Assembly (NCBI RefSeq): GCF_008001035.1
Contig: NZ_CP042856.1
Coordinates: forward strand, 744,001-808,000
Length of the DNA stretch: 64,000 nucleotides
Source of the DNA: Salinibacterium sp. dk2585
Lineage (GTDB): Bacteria; Actinomycetota; Actinomycetes; Actinomycetales; Microbacteriaceae
Direction: 5' to 3'
Numbering within the stretch: the stretch's first letter is position 1; each line of letters opens with the position of its first letter. Positions 16,708 to 26,706 of this stretch are shown one piece after another. A program made the position numbers and the translations under genes. Under the pieces are notes generated by a model. It searched no databases and was not told the DNA's origin. It saw only the letters and a program-made list of their open reading frames with translations.

Positions 16708-16742
16708 ATCGCCCGCCGGAACCCGTGGTTCCGGCGGGCGAT
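16708..16742 (+). terminator. 15-bp perfect hairpin after the CoA-transferase genes
   Basis: The arms 16708-16722 and 16728-16742 pair perfectly over 15 bases (core GCCCGCCGGAAC) around a 5-base loop. It is the strongest terminator-like hairpin in this part of the window, although no T run follows. It separates the CoA-transferase unit from the downstream genes. Confidence 0.75.
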
Positions 16743-16772
16743 CCTCGTTCGGCGTGAGGAGCGGCCACGCGC

Positions 16773-16778
16773 CAGAAT
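16773..16778 (+). promoter_or_regulatory. possible -10 element of a leaderless promoter
   Basis: CAGAAT lies 7 bases before the ATG at 16786 and favours that start over the in-frame ATG at 16777. It is a weaker match to TANNNT than the others. Confidence 0.35.
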
Positions 16779-16785
16779 GGAAGCC

Positions 16786-17598
16786 ATGCCCGTCATCCCC
16801 GTCGAGTCGCTCGCAGACCCGCGCCTCGCCGACTTCGCGCACCGCACGGATGTCGCGCTCAAGAAGGCTGGACGCAACGGCGACCCGAGCGGCGAGCTGG
16901 GACTCTACATCGCCGAGTCGGCGATCGTGCTCGAGCGGGCGCTGCGTGCGGGCCATCGGCCGCGTGCCGTGCTCGCCCTCGGCGCATCCGTCGACGACGC
17001 TGTGGCACTGGTCGGACCCGAGGTTGACGTGTTTTCGGGACCCGACACGCTCCTCGCGGAGCTCACCGGGTACGCGCTGCACCGCGGCCTCATCGCGTCG
17101 ATGGAGCGGCCCCGGCTGCCCTCCGTGTCGGAACTGCTGGCGGATGCCCGCCGCGTCGTCATCATCGAGAACGTCGTCGACCCCACCAACGTCGGCGCCA
17201 TCTTCCGCTCGGTCGCCGGCATCGGCGCGGACGCCGTGCTCGTCACCGAGCGCTGCTCCGACCCCCTCTACCGCCGGGCCATCCGGGTCAGCATGGGCAC
17301 CGTGCTGCAGGTGCCGTGGACGCGCCTCGGGCCCTGGGATTCCGCGCGGCGGGAGCTCATGGCATCCGGCTTCCACATCGCAGCGCTCGCGCTGACCGAC
17401 GACGCCGTGGCGCTGCGCGACTTCGCGGCCGCGGCGCCCGAGCGCGTCGCCCTCGTCGTCGGCACGGAGGGGGAGGGGCTCACGCCCGAGGCGCTCGCCG
17501 CCGCCGACACCGTCGTGCAAATCCCCATGCGGCACGGCATCGACAGCCTCAACGTGGCGGCCGCCTCGGCCGTCGCGATGTATGCGCTCGCACTGTAG
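16786..17598 (+). CDS. TrmH/SpoU-family RNA 2'-O-methyltransferase
   Basis: The 270-residue protein has an N-terminal RNA-binding-like domain and a C-terminal SPOUT domain. All three family motifs are present: NVVDPTNVGAIFR, VGTEGEGL and IPMRHGIDSLNVAAASAVAMY. The last two form the knotted SAM site. It probably methylates a ribose in rRNA or tRNA; the exact site cannot be told. It ends 22 bases before the SDR gene and may share its transcript, although the roles are unrelated. The upstream ATG at 16777 is the alternative start. Confidence 0.85.
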   Translation: MPVIPVESLADPRLADFAHRTDVALKKAGRNGDPSGELGLYIAESAIVLERALRAGHRPRAVLALGASVDDAVALVGPEVDVFSGPDTLLAELTGYALHRGLIASMERPRLPSVSELLADARRVVIIENVVDPTNVGAIFRSVAGIGADAVLVTERCSDPLYRRAIRVSMGTVLQVPWTRLGPWDSARRELMASGFHIAALALTDDAVALRDFAAAAPERVALVVGTEGEGLTPEALAAADTVVQIPMRHGIDSLNVAAASAVAMYALAL

Positions 17599-17620
17599 CG
17601 AGCCGGACGAAAGGAGACAC

Positions 17621-18376
17621 ATGAAGATCGAGGGAACCACCGCGGTTGTCACGGGCGCCGCATCGGGACTCGGCGCGGCCACGGCTGCGGCACTCGTCTC
17701 GGCCGGGGCGCACGTCATCGGCCTTGACCTGCTGTCGCAGGTCGAGAAGGCGCCGACGCACGAAGGAGTGCGGCTCGTCCCCGCCGACGTCACCTCGGAG
17801 GAGGATGTCTCGGCCGCGCTGTCGGCGCTCGATGCGGAGCGTCCCTTGCGCATCGTGATCAACTGCGCCGGCATCGCCCCCGCGCGGCGCACGCTGTCCT
17901 CGCGCGGACTGCACGAGCTGGAGCTCTTCCGGCGCGCGCTCGAGGTCAACACGCTCGGCACCTTCAATGTGCTTCGGCTCGCTGCCCAGGTCATGGCGGA
18001 GCAGTCCGCCGACGAGGACGGCCAGCGGGGAGTCATCATCAACACGGCCTCCGTCGCCGCCTACGAGGGACAGATCGGCCAGATCGCCTACGCTGCGTCG
18101 AAGGGTGCCGTCGTCGGCATGACCCTGCCTGCAGCGCGCGACCTCGCCCGCTACGGCATCCGGGTCAACACGATCGCGCCCGGCATTGTCGACACGCCCA
18201 TGATGGCGTCGCTCGGGCCGGAGGTGAACGCGTCACTTGCCGCGGGCATCCCGTTCCCGCAGCGCCTCGCACGGCCCAGTGAATACGCACAGCTCGCGCT
18301 TATGCTCGTTGAACACGACTACCTCAACGGCGAAGTGGTGCGCATGGACGGCGCGCTGCGGATGCCACCCCAGTAG
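17621..18376 (+). CDS. SDR family 3-hydroxyacyl-CoA dehydrogenase
   Basis: The 251-residue enzyme is a short-chain dehydrogenase with the cofactor loop TGAASGLG, the NCAG motif, a catalytic Ser in INTASV and YAASK. The GIVDTPM segment and overall look resemble HSD10-type 3-hydroxyacyl-CoA dehydrogenases. Asp in GLDLL after the second strand points to NAD. AAAGGAGA precedes the ATG. It starts a run with two thiolases and an enoyl-CoA hydratase, so a beta-oxidation role is well supported. Confidence 0.85.
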   Translation: MKIEGTTAVVTGAASGLGAATAAALVSAGAHVIGLDLLSQVEKAPTHEGVRLVPADVTSEEDVSAALSALDAERPLRIVINCAGIAPARRTLSSRGLHELELFRRALEVNTLGTFNVLRLAAQVMAEQSADEDGQRGVIINTASVAAYEGQIGQIAYAASKGAVVGMTLPAARDLARYGIRVNTIAPGIVDTPMMASLGPEVNASLAAGIPFPQRLARPSEYAQLALMLVEHDYLNGEVVRMDGALRMPPQ

Positions 18377-18429
18377 TCCGACATGACAGTGACGTCGACG
18401 AGGTTGTCGACAGCGAAGGCAGGTACACA

Positions 18430-19617
18430 GTGACAAGCGTGATCGTGGCAGGAGCGAGGACCCCGGTGGGCAAGCTCCTCGGATCGCTCTCTGGATTCTC
18501 CGGGGCGGAGCTGGGAGGCGTCGCCATCAGGGGTGCCCTCGAGCGTGCGGGCATTTCGGGAGACGACGTCGAGGCCGTCGTCATGGGCCAGGTGCTCACC
18601 GCTGGCGCGGGCCAGATGCCAGCCCGGCAGGCAGCGATCAAGGGTGGCATCCCCATGAGCGTGAATGCCCTCACCGTCAACAAGGTGTGCCTCTCGGGAA
18701 TCCAGGCGATCATCGTGGCCGACCAGTACATCCGCACGGGACTGTATTCGACCGTCGTCGCGGGCGGGCAGGAGTCGATGAGCAACGCGCCCCACCTGCA
18801 GCATGCCCGTACAGGCCACAAGTATGGCGCCCTGACGATGGCCGACCACATGGAGATCGACGGCCTGTTCGATGCCTTCACGCAGCAGTCGATGGGCCTG
18901 CTCACGGAGCAGCGCAATGACGGCGACGGCCTCTCGCGCCAGGAGCAGGACGCCTTCGCCGCCCGCTCGCACCAGCGCGCCGCCGCGGCGCACGCCTCCG
19001 GTGGCTTCGCCGACGAGATCGTGCCAGTGGAGGTGCCCCAGCGCAAGGGAGACCCCGTCGTCGTGGATCGGGACGAGACCGTGCGGCCCGACACCTCGGT
19101 CGAGTCACTCGCGGGGCTTCGGCCAGCCTTCCGTCCCGACGGCACCGTCACGGCGGGCAACTCCTCACCCATCTCCGATGGGGCGTGTGCGCTCGTCATC
19201 ATGAGCAAGGAGGAGGCCGAGAAGCGCGGCCTCGAGTGGATCGCCGAGATCGGCGCGCCCGGCATGGTGGCCGGGCCCGACTCGACCCTGCAGCACCAGC
19301 CAGCCGCCGCCATCCGTGACGCCTGCCGTCGCGAGGGCATCGACCCCTCCGAACTCGACCTGATCGAGATCAACGAGGCCTTCGCCGCCGTTGGCATCGC
19401 GTCGACGAACGAACTCGGGATCGACCCGGAGAAGGTCAACGTCAACGGTGGCGCGATTGCGCTCGGCCACCCCATCGGGATGTCGGGGGCGCGGATCGTG
19501 CTCCAACTGGCCCTCGAGCTCCGACGCCGTGGCGGCGGCATCGGGGCCGCTGCGCTCTGCGGTGGAGGCGGACAGGGCGACGCACTCATCATCCGGGTTC
19601 CTACGACAGGAGAGTGA
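18430..19617 (+). CDS. acetyl-CoA acetyltransferase (thiolase)
   Basis: The 395-residue thiolase has its nucleophilic Cys in NKVCLSGI, the His in [14 protein letters not shown] and the second Cys in [11 protein letters not shown], with NEAFAA before the His motif. It cleaves or forms acetoacetyl-CoA or a longer 3-ketoacyl-CoA. It begins with GTG 53 bases after the SDR gene and ends one base before the enoyl-CoA hydratase start, so those two are coupled. Confidence 0.9.
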   Translation: MTSVIVAGARTPVGKLLGSLSGFSGAELGGVAIRGALERAGISGDDVEAVVMGQVLTAGAGQMPARQAAIKGGIPMSVNALTVNKVCLSGIQAIIVADQYIRTGLYSTVVAGGQESMSNAPHLQHARTGHKYGALTMADHMEIDGLFDAFTQQSMGLLTEQRNDGDGLSRQEQDAFAARSHQRAAAAHASGGFADEIVPVEVPQRKGDPVVVDRDETVRPDTSVESLAGLRPAFRPDGTVTAGNSSPISDGACALVIMSKEEAEKRGLEWIAEIGAPGMVAGPDSTLQHQPAAAIRDACRREGIDPSELDLIEINEAFAAVGIASTNELGIDPEKVNVNGGAIALGHPIGMSGARIVLQLALELRRRGGGIGAAALCGGGGQGDALIIRVPTTGE

Positions 19618-19618
19618 C

Positions 19619-20398
19619 ATGTCAGACAGCAACGAGGTCGTTCTCGAGCAGCGCGGCCATGTGCTCATCATTCGCATCAACCGCCCGGAAGCGCGCAACT
19701 CCATCAACACGGCGACCGCGCGGGCGCTCGGAGCTGCCCTCGAGCAGCTCAACAGCGACGCCGACCTGCGGGTCGGTGTGCTGACCGGCACGGGCGTTGC
19801 CTTCTGCGCGGGCCAGGACCTGAAGGCGCTCGCGGCGGGCGAGGCAGTGCTCGAGAAGCCCGAGCGCGGTTTCGGCGAGTGGGTGCGGCACTACTGCTCC
19901 AAGCCGCTCATCGCCGCGGTCAACGGCTACGCATTCGGGGGAGGGCTCGAACTGGCGCTCGCATGCGACCTCATCGTCGCGGCCGAGGGTGTTGCGCTGG
20001 GGCTTCCCGAGGTCAAGCGCGGCCTCTTCGCGGCGGGCGGCGGAGTGCCCCGTCTCGTGCAGCAGATGCCCGAGAAGGTGGCCATGCGCATGGTGCTCAC
20101 GGGTGAGCCGATCATGACCAACGACGCCCAGCACTGGGGCCTCGTCAATGAGGTCGTCGCCGCCGATGAGGTGCTCGACACCGCCCTGGAGCTCGCCGAG
20201 CACATCGCCCAGAATGCTCCCGTCGCGGTGCAGGCAAGCAAGCGCATCGTCGCCCTCACGGCCCACTCCGGCACGTGGGAGCCCGAGGCGTGGGAAGTCA
20301 TCACGGAGGAGTTTGAGCGGGTGTTCGGCTCGGAGGATGCCGCAGAGGGCGCGCGGGCCTTCGCCGAGAAGCGCGAACCGATCTGGAAGGGCCGCTGA
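19619..20398 (+). CDS. enoyl-CoA hydratase/isomerase (crotonase family)
   Basis: The 259-residue crotonase has the oxyanion loops FCAGQDLKAL and NGYAFGGGLELALACDLIVA. Glu appears in LPEVKRGLFAAGG at the position of a crotonase catalytic acid, but the first catalytic Glu region (GGGLELA) differs somewhat between subfamilies. It hydrates trans-2-enoyl-CoA in beta-oxidation. AGGAGAG lies just before the ATG, one base after the thiolase stop. Confidence 0.88.
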   Translation: MSDSNEVVLEQRGHVLIIRINRPEARNSINTATARALGAALEQLNSDADLRVGVLTGTGVAFCAGQDLKALAAGEAVLEKPERGFGEWVRHYCSKPLIAAVNGYAFGGGLELALACDLIVAAEGVALGLPEVKRGLFAAGGGVPRLVQQMPEKVAMRMVLTGEPIMTNDAQHWGLVNEVVAADEVLDTALELAEHIAQNAPVAVQASKRIVALTAHSGTWEPEAWEVITEEFERVFGSEDAAEGARAFAEKREPIWKGR

Positions 20399-20420
20399 CC
20401 GCGGAGGTAGGGAGGTCGTG

Positions 20421-21614
20421 ATGGAGAGTGCCGTGATCGTCGATGCGGTGCGCACCGCCTCAGGCAGGGGAAAGATGGGTGGCGCACTCTCAGGCGTGCA
20501 CCCCACCGACCTGCTCGCGACGGTGCTCGCATCGCTCCTGGAACGCAATGGTCTCGACTCCGCCCAGATCGACGACGTGCTCATCGGATGCGTCAGCCAG
20601 ATCGGTGACCAGAGCAGCAACATCGCGCGCGGGGCAGTGCTCGCCGCTGGTTTCGACACCTCGGTGCCGGCTGCGACGATCGATCGCCAGTGCGGTTCCA
20701 GCCAGCAGGCGGCGGCCTTTGCGGCGCAGGGCGTCATGAGCGGTGCCTACGACATCGCGATCGCGGGCGGCGTCGAGTCGATGAGTCGTGTGCCGCTCGG
20801 CGCCGCCGCGGCCGGCGGCAGCCCCAATGGTGAGCGGATGCGCGCCCGCTACCCCGAGGGGCTCGTCAACCAGGGCGTCTCGGCTGAGCTGATCGCCTCG
20901 AAGTGGGGTTTCTCTCGGAAGACGCTTGACGAGTACGCGGCCGAATCGCATCGCCGCGCCGCCGAGGCGGCAGACAGCGGACACTTCCAGCGGGAGATCT
21001 TGCCCGTGACGATCCCCGCAGAGGATGGCACCACGGCCGTCTTCGATCGCGACGAGACGGTCCGAGCCGGCACCACCGTCGAGGCGCTCGCAGGGCTCCA
21101 GCCGGCCTTCCGCAACGACCACATGGTCGAGCGTTTTCCCGACCTGGAGTGGTCGATCACGCCGGGCAATTCGTCACCGCTGACCGACGGCGCTTCGGCC
21201 GTGCTCGTCATGAGCGAGACGGTGGCGAAGTCGCTCGGGCTGCGAGCGCGAGCCCGGTTCCACAGTTTCTCGGTGGTCGGGGATGACCCGCTCTACATGC
21301 TCACCGGGCCGATCCCGGCGACGCATCGCATCCTGAAGCGCTCGGGGCTCTCCTTCGATGACCTCGATGCCTACGAGGTCAATGAGGCCTTCGCCTCCGT
21401 GCCGCTCGCCTGGGCTGCCGAGTTCGGCGCCGACCCGGCCAAGCTCAATCCGCGCGGCGGGGCGATCGCACTCGGGCACGCGCTCGGGTCGTCGGGAACC
21501 CGGCTCCTCACGACGATGCTGCACCACCTCGAGGCGACGGGCGGGCGCTACGGACTCCAGACGATGTGCGAGGGTGGCGGGATGGCGAACGCCACGATCA
21601 TCGAACGGCTCTGA
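20421..21614 (+). CDS. acetyl-CoA C-acyltransferase (FadA-type thiolase)
   Basis: This second thiolase has 397 residues, with the nucleophile in DRQCGSSQQ, the His in [14 protein letters not shown] and the second Cys in TMCEGGG. It is closer to actinobacterial FadA/steroid-type 3-ketoacyl-CoA thiolases than to the first thiolase, so the two probably handle different chain lengths or branched substrates. GGGAGG precedes the ATG. Its 3' end overlaps the convergent MaoC gene by 17 bases. Confidence 0.88.
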   Translation: MESAVIVDAVRTASGRGKMGGALSGVHPTDLLATVLASLLERNGLDSAQIDDVLIGCVSQIGDQSSNIARGAVLAAGFDTSVPAATIDRQCGSSQQAAAFAAQGVMSGAYDIAIAGGVESMSRVPLGAAAAGGSPNGERMRARYPEGLVNQGVSAELIASKWGFSRKTLDEYAAESHRRAAEAADSGHFQREILPVTIPAEDGTTAVFDRDETVRAGTTVEALAGLQPAFRNDHMVERFPDLEWSITPGNSSPLTDGASAVLVMSETVAKSLGLRARARFHSFSVVGDDPLYMLTGPIPATHRILKRSGLSFDDLDAYEVNEAFASVPLAWAAEFGADPAKLNPRGGAIALGHALGSSGTRLLTTMLHHLEATGGRYGLQTMCEGGGMANATIIERL

Positions 21615-22086
21615 GCTCCTCATCCGCTGGCCTCCGCAGCATGAGCGCTGAGCGGAACGCCCTGCATACGAGTTCGCCACGCTGATTGAAGCCGTCGTGG
21701 CGGAACTCGACGATGCCCGCATCCGGGCGCGACCTCGACTCGCGCGCCTTCGTGACCTCGGTGACCGCTCGGATCGTGTCTCCCGCGAAGACGGGGGCCG
21801 GAAACTCGATGCTGCCGAAGCCGAGGTTCGCCACCGTGGTGCCGAGCGTGAGCTCCGGCACGCTGAGGCCCACGACCGTGCTGAGGGTCAGGAGCGAGTT
21901 GACGAGGGGTCGACCGAACTCCGTCTTGGCGGCGAACTCGGCGTCGAGGTGCAGTGGCTGCGGGTTCATCGTCATCGTCGAGAACTGCACGTTGTCGGAC
22001 TCGGTCAGTGTGCGCCTGATCGCATGATGGGTTACGGCCCCAACGGGGAGATCATCGAACCAGGAACCGAAGCGTCGTTGCGTCAT
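21598..22086 (-). CDS. MaoC family dehydratase
   Basis: The 162-residue protein is a single hot-dog domain of the R-hydratase type. It contains the catalytic pair Asp and His in the region [14 protein letters not shown], followed by [13 protein letters not shown]. It hydrates or dehydrates an enoyl-CoA or related thioester. It lies tail to tail with the thiolase, overlapping by 17 bases, and so is transcribed separately. TAGCGT 7 bases upstream of the ATG indicates a leaderless start. Confidence 0.85.
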   Translation of the reverse strand: MTQRRFGSWFDDLPVGAVTHHAIRRTLTESDNVQFSTMTMNPQPLHLDAEFAAKTEFGRPLVNSLLTLSTVVGLSVPELTLGTTVANLGFGSIEFPAPVFAGDTIRAVTEVTKARESRSRPDAGIVEFRHDGFNQRGELVCRAFRSALMLRRPADEELRAVR

Positions 22087-22093
22087 GGGGTCA

Positions 22094-22099
22094 ACGCTA
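22094..22099 (-). promoter_or_regulatory. -10 element of a leaderless promoter
   Basis: On the minus strand TAGCGT lies 7 bases before the ATG at 22086. No ribosome site is present. Confidence 0.5.
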
Positions 22100-22118
22100 G
22101 CCGTGCCCCGCGTCGCTG

Positions 22119-24248
22119 TCAGGCGGCAGCTTCGGCGTCTCGCTTGGCTACCGGAACCAGGCGCGCGACGATTGCAGCAACCACCGGCACCCCCACGGCC
22201 AGCACGCCGAGCTCGACCCACGGGATCCCGAGCAGCCCGCTCCCGAAGCTCACGACGGTGGCGCTCGCCCACAGCATGCCCGCGGCGGTGCCAAGCACGC
22301 TCGCCGTGCCGACGACCGTGAGCACGTACCACCCTGAGATGCGGCGACGGATGCCTGGCGAGGCCCCGAGGGTGGCGAGCGTGCGGTCGCTGTGGCGCCC
22401 TTCGTGCCGTGCAAGGCCTGATGCGATGAGGGCGACGGCGAGGGAGATTCCACCGCCGATGATGAGCGCGCCCTCCACCCAGCCGGGTTCGGTCTCGGAC
22501 GGCCCGCTCTCGACGATGACGTCCGCCGTCGTGCCGGCGGCGGCGCCCAGCGCGGCATAGGTGTCGTAGTTGTTGTACTGCTCGGGCGGGGCGGTCAGGG
22601 TGCCGAGGATGCGGGAGGGCTGTGCCTCGAGGCCCAGTTCGGCGGCAGTCTCCTCGTGGAGGAAGACGCCGTAGTCGATGGGGTGCGTGAGCGGCACCAG
22701 GTGCCCGTCGAGGGTTACGGAGCGGAGCGGCTCGCCCCGCGGCAGGAACTCGCCCGGCTCGTTCTCGGGAACGAAGTCCTCGCCGTGCCAGTCGATCGAC
22801 ACCGTGCCATCGGCTGCCAGGTAGCGGGTGTCGAACACGAGGGCCTCACCCGAGGCCAGCGCATCGAGGGTCGCCGTGTCGACGGTTCCGCCGAGGATGT
22901 GGACCAGGTCCGCGGCATCCCCGACCCAGATGGTGGGCGTGCCCGGTCGGAGCGGAAAGGCGAGGGAGTCGTAGTGGTGGGCCGGTTCGCACCGCCACGC
23001 GTCGAGCTCCCGGGCGTCGCACACGTTCGGCTCGGCGAGGCGCGGGTGGGGGAGCCCGCCCTCGGGAAAGCGCATCGCCTGCCTCCCGCTGTACCCCTCG
23101 GAGTCCTCCACCGGCGCGCCGTAGTACGGCCCCTGCACCCCCTGGAGAATTCGCACATCGTCCGTGTCCACGGCATCCGTCACCGCCGCGACGATGTCGT
23201 CCGGGTTGCCGACCGGGCGCGGGTCGAACACGTCGTTCGCGTACTCGAGATCGATGAGCGAGACGGCGAACTGGCCTTCCTGCAGCTCCCAGCGGTGGCT
23301 TGCCTCCGCCTCGGCGCTGCTGAGCGAGACGAGTGAGATGTAGCTCGCGATGGCGAAGGTCGTGACGAGCACGGCTGCGCCCGCCGAGACCGATCGGCTC
23401 CAGCTCCGCTCGGCGTCCCGCGACGCGAGTCGCGCGGCGAGGCCGAAGCGCTGCGTTGCGGTGCCGACCATGCGGAACAGTCGCGGCATCATGAGGGCGA
23501 GCCCGATGATCAGCAGCATCGGCGCGAAACCGGCCAGCGCCGACCCGACGAAGCCGCCCACAAGGGCGGCCCAGAAGGAGGGCTGTGTGCCCCCGAGTGT
23601 CGACTCCCTGACGGCGAAGACCGCTGCGAAGCCCAGCGCGAGCGCCGCGATGCCGATGAGCACGATGACTGCGCCAATGCGGTCGGTGCGCCACTGGCCG
23701 CTCGTCTTGCGGGGGAGGCCCCGCAGCACGCGGTTGGCGTCGACTGCGCTGGCGACGACGCCGGCAGCAACGGATGTCGCCCAGCCCAGCACGAGGCAGA
23801 ACACGGCGATTCCGGCGACGGGCCCCGGCGAGACGACGGTGACCTGGCCGAGCCACAACCAGGCGACGGGGATTCCGACAATCACGGAAACGACGGCCGC
23901 CGCCAGCCCGCTCAGCACGCCGCTGGCGGAGACGAAGCGGAAGAGGGAGCCGCGGGAGGCGCCCGCGCTCCTGAGGAGTGCGAGCATCCGTTCGTCGCGC
24001 CGCGTGGTGACCAGGGCGTTCGCGGCGATCATCACCACGATCGCGATGACGAGGGGCAGCAGTACGAGCCCGGTGCCCACCGTGAGGCCACTTGCCGGCC
24101 CGCTTCCTGACTCTGCAGCCGCGACGGTGTTCACGACGATGAGCGCCGTGAATGGCACGGCCAAGAACACGGCGGCGAGGATGGTGCCGCGCCACTCCCG
24201 CCGGGCCCGTCGCAGCGCCAAGCGCTCGGGCAGGGGCATCCGCATCAT
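22119..24248 (-). CDS. ABC transporter permease, FtsX/MacB-like
   Basis: The 709-residue permease has FtsX-type membrane helices near residues 20-45, in several segments at about 80-290, and at the C-terminus. A large extracellular domain of roughly 250 residues (about 300-550) sits between them. Such permeases work with a LolD/MacB-type ATPase in export, or in sensing of peptides or lipids. Its start overlaps the stop of the ATPase gene at 24245 by four bases. The regulator, ATPase and permease genes form one overlapping operon 25527-22119. Confidence 0.88.
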   Translation of the reverse strand: MMRMPLPERLALRRARREWRGTILAAVFLAVPFTALIVVNTVAAAESGSGPASGLTVGTGLVLLPLVIAIVVMIAANALVTTRRDERMLALLRSAGASRGSLFRFVSASGVLSGLAAAVVSVIVGIPVAWLWLGQVTVVSPGPVAGIAVFCLVLGWATSVAAGVVASAVDANRVLRGLPRKTSGQWRTDRIGAVIVLIGIAALALGFAAVFAVRESTLGGTQPSFWAALVGGFVGSALAGFAPMLLIIGLALMMPRLFRMVGTATQRFGLAARLASRDAERSWSRSVSAGAAVLVTTFAIASYISLVSLSSAEAEASHRWELQEGQFAVSLIDLEYANDVFDPRPVGNPDDIVAAVTDAVDTDDVRILQGVQGPYYGAPVEDSEGYSGRQAMRFPEGGLPHPRLAEPNVCDARELDAWRCEPAHHYDSLAFPLRPGTPTIWVGDAADLVHILGGTVDTATLDALASGEALVFDTRYLAADGTVSIDWHGEDFVPENEPGEFLPRGEPLRSVTLDGHLVPLTHPIDYGVFLHEETAAELGLEAQPSRILGTLTAPPEQYNNYDTYAALGAAAGTTADVIVESGPSETEPGWVEGALIIGGGISLAVALIASGLARHEGRHSDRTLATLGASPGIRRRISGWYVLTVVGTASVLGTAAGMLWASATVVSFGSGLLGIPWVELGVLAVGVPVVAAIVARLVPVAKRDAEAAA

Positions 24249-24934
24249 CGGGACACTCCGGATGCCTCGGGCTGCAGTCGCCCATCGCTCAGGGACAGCA
24301 CCCGGTCTGCGAGGGCGGCGAGCCGCGCGTCGTGCGTGACGACGATCGCGGCGGCACCGGCGTCGACGCGCGATCGGATGAGTCGCATGATCGACTCGCC
24401 CGCGACGCTGTCGAGGGCGGCGGTGGGTTCATCGGCGAGGATCAGCCGCGGCTCGCCCGCGATGGCCCGGGCGATCGCAACCCGCTGTTGCTGGCCGCCG
24501 GAAAGGCGCTCGGGGTAGAGCTCGGCGGCATCCGCCATGCCGACCGCCGCGAGGGCGTCGCGGCCGGCCTCGGCGCAGCGCTCGGCTGACCAACCGTCGA
24601 GCTCGAGCGGCAGGGTGACGTTCTCGATCGCCGTGAGCAGCGGCACAAGGTTGTACTGCTGGAACACGAAGGCGACCTCGCGCCGACGCACTTCCGCCAG
24701 CTGCCCAGGATTGAGGTCGGCCAACGTGCGCCCGGAGAGTGACACGGTGCCTGCGGTCGGGTGTTCGAGGCCACCGGCGAGGGCGAGCAGCGTCGACTTG
24801 CCCGACCCCGAGGGCCCCATCACAGTGACGAGTTCGCCCGTGTGCACCGTGAGGTCGACGTCGGCCAGGGCCTGCACCTTCTCGGGACCGTCGTAGGTGC
24901 GGGCCACGGCGCTGAGGGTGAGCAACTCGGTCAT
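24245..24934 (-). CDS. ABC transporter ATP-binding protein (LolD/MacB type)
   Basis: The 229-residue ATPase has Walker A GPSGSGKST, a Q-loop at FVFQQYNLVP, signature LSGGQQQR, Walker B LILADEPTAALD and switch His in VVTHDARLA. The order and spacing match the export-type LolD/MacB subfamily. Its start overlaps the PadR stop by four bases, and its end overlaps the permease start by four bases, so all three are co-translated. Confidence 0.93.
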   Translation of the reverse strand: MTELLTLSAVARTYDGPEKVQALADVDLTVHTGELVTVMGPSGSGKSTLLALAGGLEHPTAGTVSLSGRTLADLNPGQLAEVRRREVAFVFQQYNLVPLLTAIENVTLPLELDGWSAERCAEAGRDALAAVGMADAAELYPERLSGGQQQRVAIARAIAGEPRLILADEPTAALDSVAGESIMRLIRSRVDAGAAAIVVTHDARLAALADRVLSLSDGRLQPEASGVSR

Positions 24935-25527
24935 GATGTCTCCTTGCTGGCCATGCGTGGCCGTCCGCGCTTCGGCGGTTCCGTGTCGAAGGGCACGTCG
25001 AGGGGAGTCCCCGCCGCTCGGGCGGCCCGGATGCGTTCCGCCACATGGTCGAGCCACCGCACCTCCGTCTCGGCCTCGAAGATGATGGCGTCGCCGGCGA
25101 GCTGGGGGCCCAGCCCGGCGCCGTCGGGGGCGGTGGCGCGGGTGAGCTGCTGCAGTCGCTCGATGGCGGCCTGGCGCTGGAGGGCGAGCATCCGTTCGAT
25201 ATCGACCCCGGGGAGTGTCGAGGCGATTGCAACCTTCACCGCGAGATCGCTGCGGGCCGGGGCATCCGCCTGCTCGGGGGTGCTGAGCCAGCGTTCCACC
25301 TCGACGCGGCCGGCGGCGGATGCCTCGTAGAAGACGTGCCCGTCGGCATCCGTCTGCTCGCTGCGCGTGACGAAACCGTCGCGTTCGAGCATCTCTAGCA
25401 CCTTGTAGACCTGGCCGACGTTGAGGGGCTTGGGCGCGCCCGTGCGCCGGTCGAACTCGGCCCGCAACAGGTAGCCGTAGCTGGGCTGCTGGGCCAACAT
25501 CGCGAGGACGCTCATCCGCACCGACAT
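24931..25527 (-). CDS. PadR-family transcriptional regulator
   Basis: The 198-residue protein starts MSVRMSVLAML and has the PadR winged helix (about 1-85: SYGYLLRAEFD, VGQVYKVLEMLERDG). A C-terminal helical domain resembles the Vir_act_alpha_C dimerisation region, and the tail is basic. PadR proteins respond to phenolics or drugs and often control a neighbouring exporter. AAGGGGA lies before the ATG. A perfect palindrome just upstream, shared with the divergent polyketide operon, is its likely operator. Confidence 0.88.
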   Translation of the reverse strand: MSVRMSVLAMLAQQPSYGYLLRAEFDRRTGAPKPLNVGQVYKVLEMLERDGFVTRSEQTDADGHVFYEASAAGRVEVERWLSTPEQADAPARSDLAVKVAIASTLPGVDIERMLALQRQAAIERLQQLTRATAPDGAGLGPQLAGDAIIFEAETEVRWLDHVAERIRAARAAGTPLDVPFDTEPPKRGRPRMASKETS

Positions 25528-25551
25528 CGATTCCCCTTTGCATGCTCGGTA

Positions 25552-25563
25552 TATGTATACATA
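25552..25563. promoter_or_regulatory. PadR-type operator palindrome
   Basis: TATGTATACATA is a perfect 12-bp palindrome with an ATGT/ACAT core like known PadR sites, and it is followed by ACATACA. It lies 24 bases upstream of padR and 63 bases upstream of the polyketide synthase, so one site could control both directions. Confidence 0.6.
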
Positions 25564-25626
25564 ACATACAGATTCGGGATGCTCGTGTCCATCCCATCCG
25601 AAGGAGGCGGTGGTAAACACAGGAAC

Positions 25627-26706
25627 ATGCCCGCCATCATCGCCCTTGAGACTCTCGTGCCCGACACAGTCCTCCACCAAGACACCGTGCGCGACGTCTT
25701 CGCCGCCCAACCCGGCCTGGGCAGACTCGCCCAGCGGCTCGTGCCGGCGACCTTCGACAACGCCGCGATCGAGACGCGACACAGCGCGATCGCCGAGATG
25801 TCATGGGAGAGCGAAAGTGAGGACCCGCTCTTCTTCGATTCGAAGTCGGGGCGGCTGCTCGTGCCCAGCACCAAGGCGCGCAACGACCTCTATGCCGAGG
25901 AGGCCGGTCGCCTCTACGTCGAGGTCGCACGCAAGGCGACCGAGGGCATCGACCGCGACCGCATCACCCACGTCATCACGGTCTCGTGCACGGGCTTCTT
26001 CGCCCCCGGCCCCGAGTACCTGATCGCCCGCGAGCTGAAGCTGCGTCCCGGCGTGCAGCGCTTCCACCTCGGGTTCATGGGCTGCTACGCCTCCATGCCG
26101 GCGTTGAAGCTCGCAAAGCAGCTCGTCGACGCCGACCCCGAGGCGGTCGTGCTGGTCGTGAGCGTCGAGCTCTGCACGCTGCACGTGCGCACCTCCGACG
26201 ACCCCGACCAGATCGTCGCGGCATCCCTCTTCTCCGACGGCGCGGCCGCCGCGGTCGTCGCGGCGGAGACCGTGCCGGGCGGATGCTCGCTCGACGCCTT
26301 CGAGAGCGTCGTCACCCCGGTCGGCGAGGCCGACATGGCGTGGACGATCGGCGACGAGGGCTTCGAAATGGTGCTCTCGAGTTACGTGCCGAAGATCATC
26401 GGGGAGTACATCGAGGGGGCGCTGCAGCCACTCTTCGCCCGGGCATCCGTGTCGGAGATCGAGCACTGGGCCGTGCATCCGGGTGGCCGCAGCATCCTGG
26501 ACCGCGTCGAGAGCACGCTCGGGCTGAGCGAGGCGCAGCTCGTGCCGTCGAGGGAGACCCTGCGTGACTACGGCAACATGAGCAGCGCGACCGTGCTCTT
26601 CGTGCTCAAGCACATCCTCGGCTCGGCGCAGCCCGGGGATCGGGTGTGTGCCATGGCGTTCGGGCCGGGCCTGACGGTCGAGTCCGGCCTCTTCACGGCG
26701 ACGTGA
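25627..26706 (+). CDS. type III polyketide synthase (chalcone synthase-like)
   Basis: The 359-residue enzyme has the type III PKS triad: Cys153 in LGFMGCYAS, His in WAVHPGGRSILD and Asn in YGNMSSATVLF. It condenses malonyl-CoA units on an acyl-CoA starter to give resorcinols or pyrones. The start at 25627 (MPAIIALE) was chosen because AGGAAC precedes it and the upstream in-frame codons look like leader. It overlaps the methyltransferase gene by four bases. Synthase, methyltransferase and flavin hydroxylase in that order resemble the srsABC phenolic-lipid operon of Streptomyces. The product is inferred. Confidence 0.9.
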   Translation: MPAIIALETLVPDTVLHQDTVRDVFAAQPGLGRLAQRLVPATFDNAAIETRHSAIAEMSWESESEDPLFFDSKSGRLLVPSTKARNDLYAEEAGRLYVEVARKATEGIDRDRITHVITVSCTGFFAPGPEYLIARELKLRPGVQRFHLGFMGCYASMPALKLAKQLVDADPEAVVLVVSVELCTLHVRTSDDPDQIVAASLFSDGAAAAVVAAETVPGGCSLDAFESVVTPVGEADMAWTIGDEGFEMVLSSYVPKIIGEYIEGALQPLFARASVSEIEHWAVHPGGRSILDRVESTLGLSEAQLVPSRETLRDYGNMSSATVLFVLKHILGSAQPGDRVCAMAFGPGLTVESGLFTAT

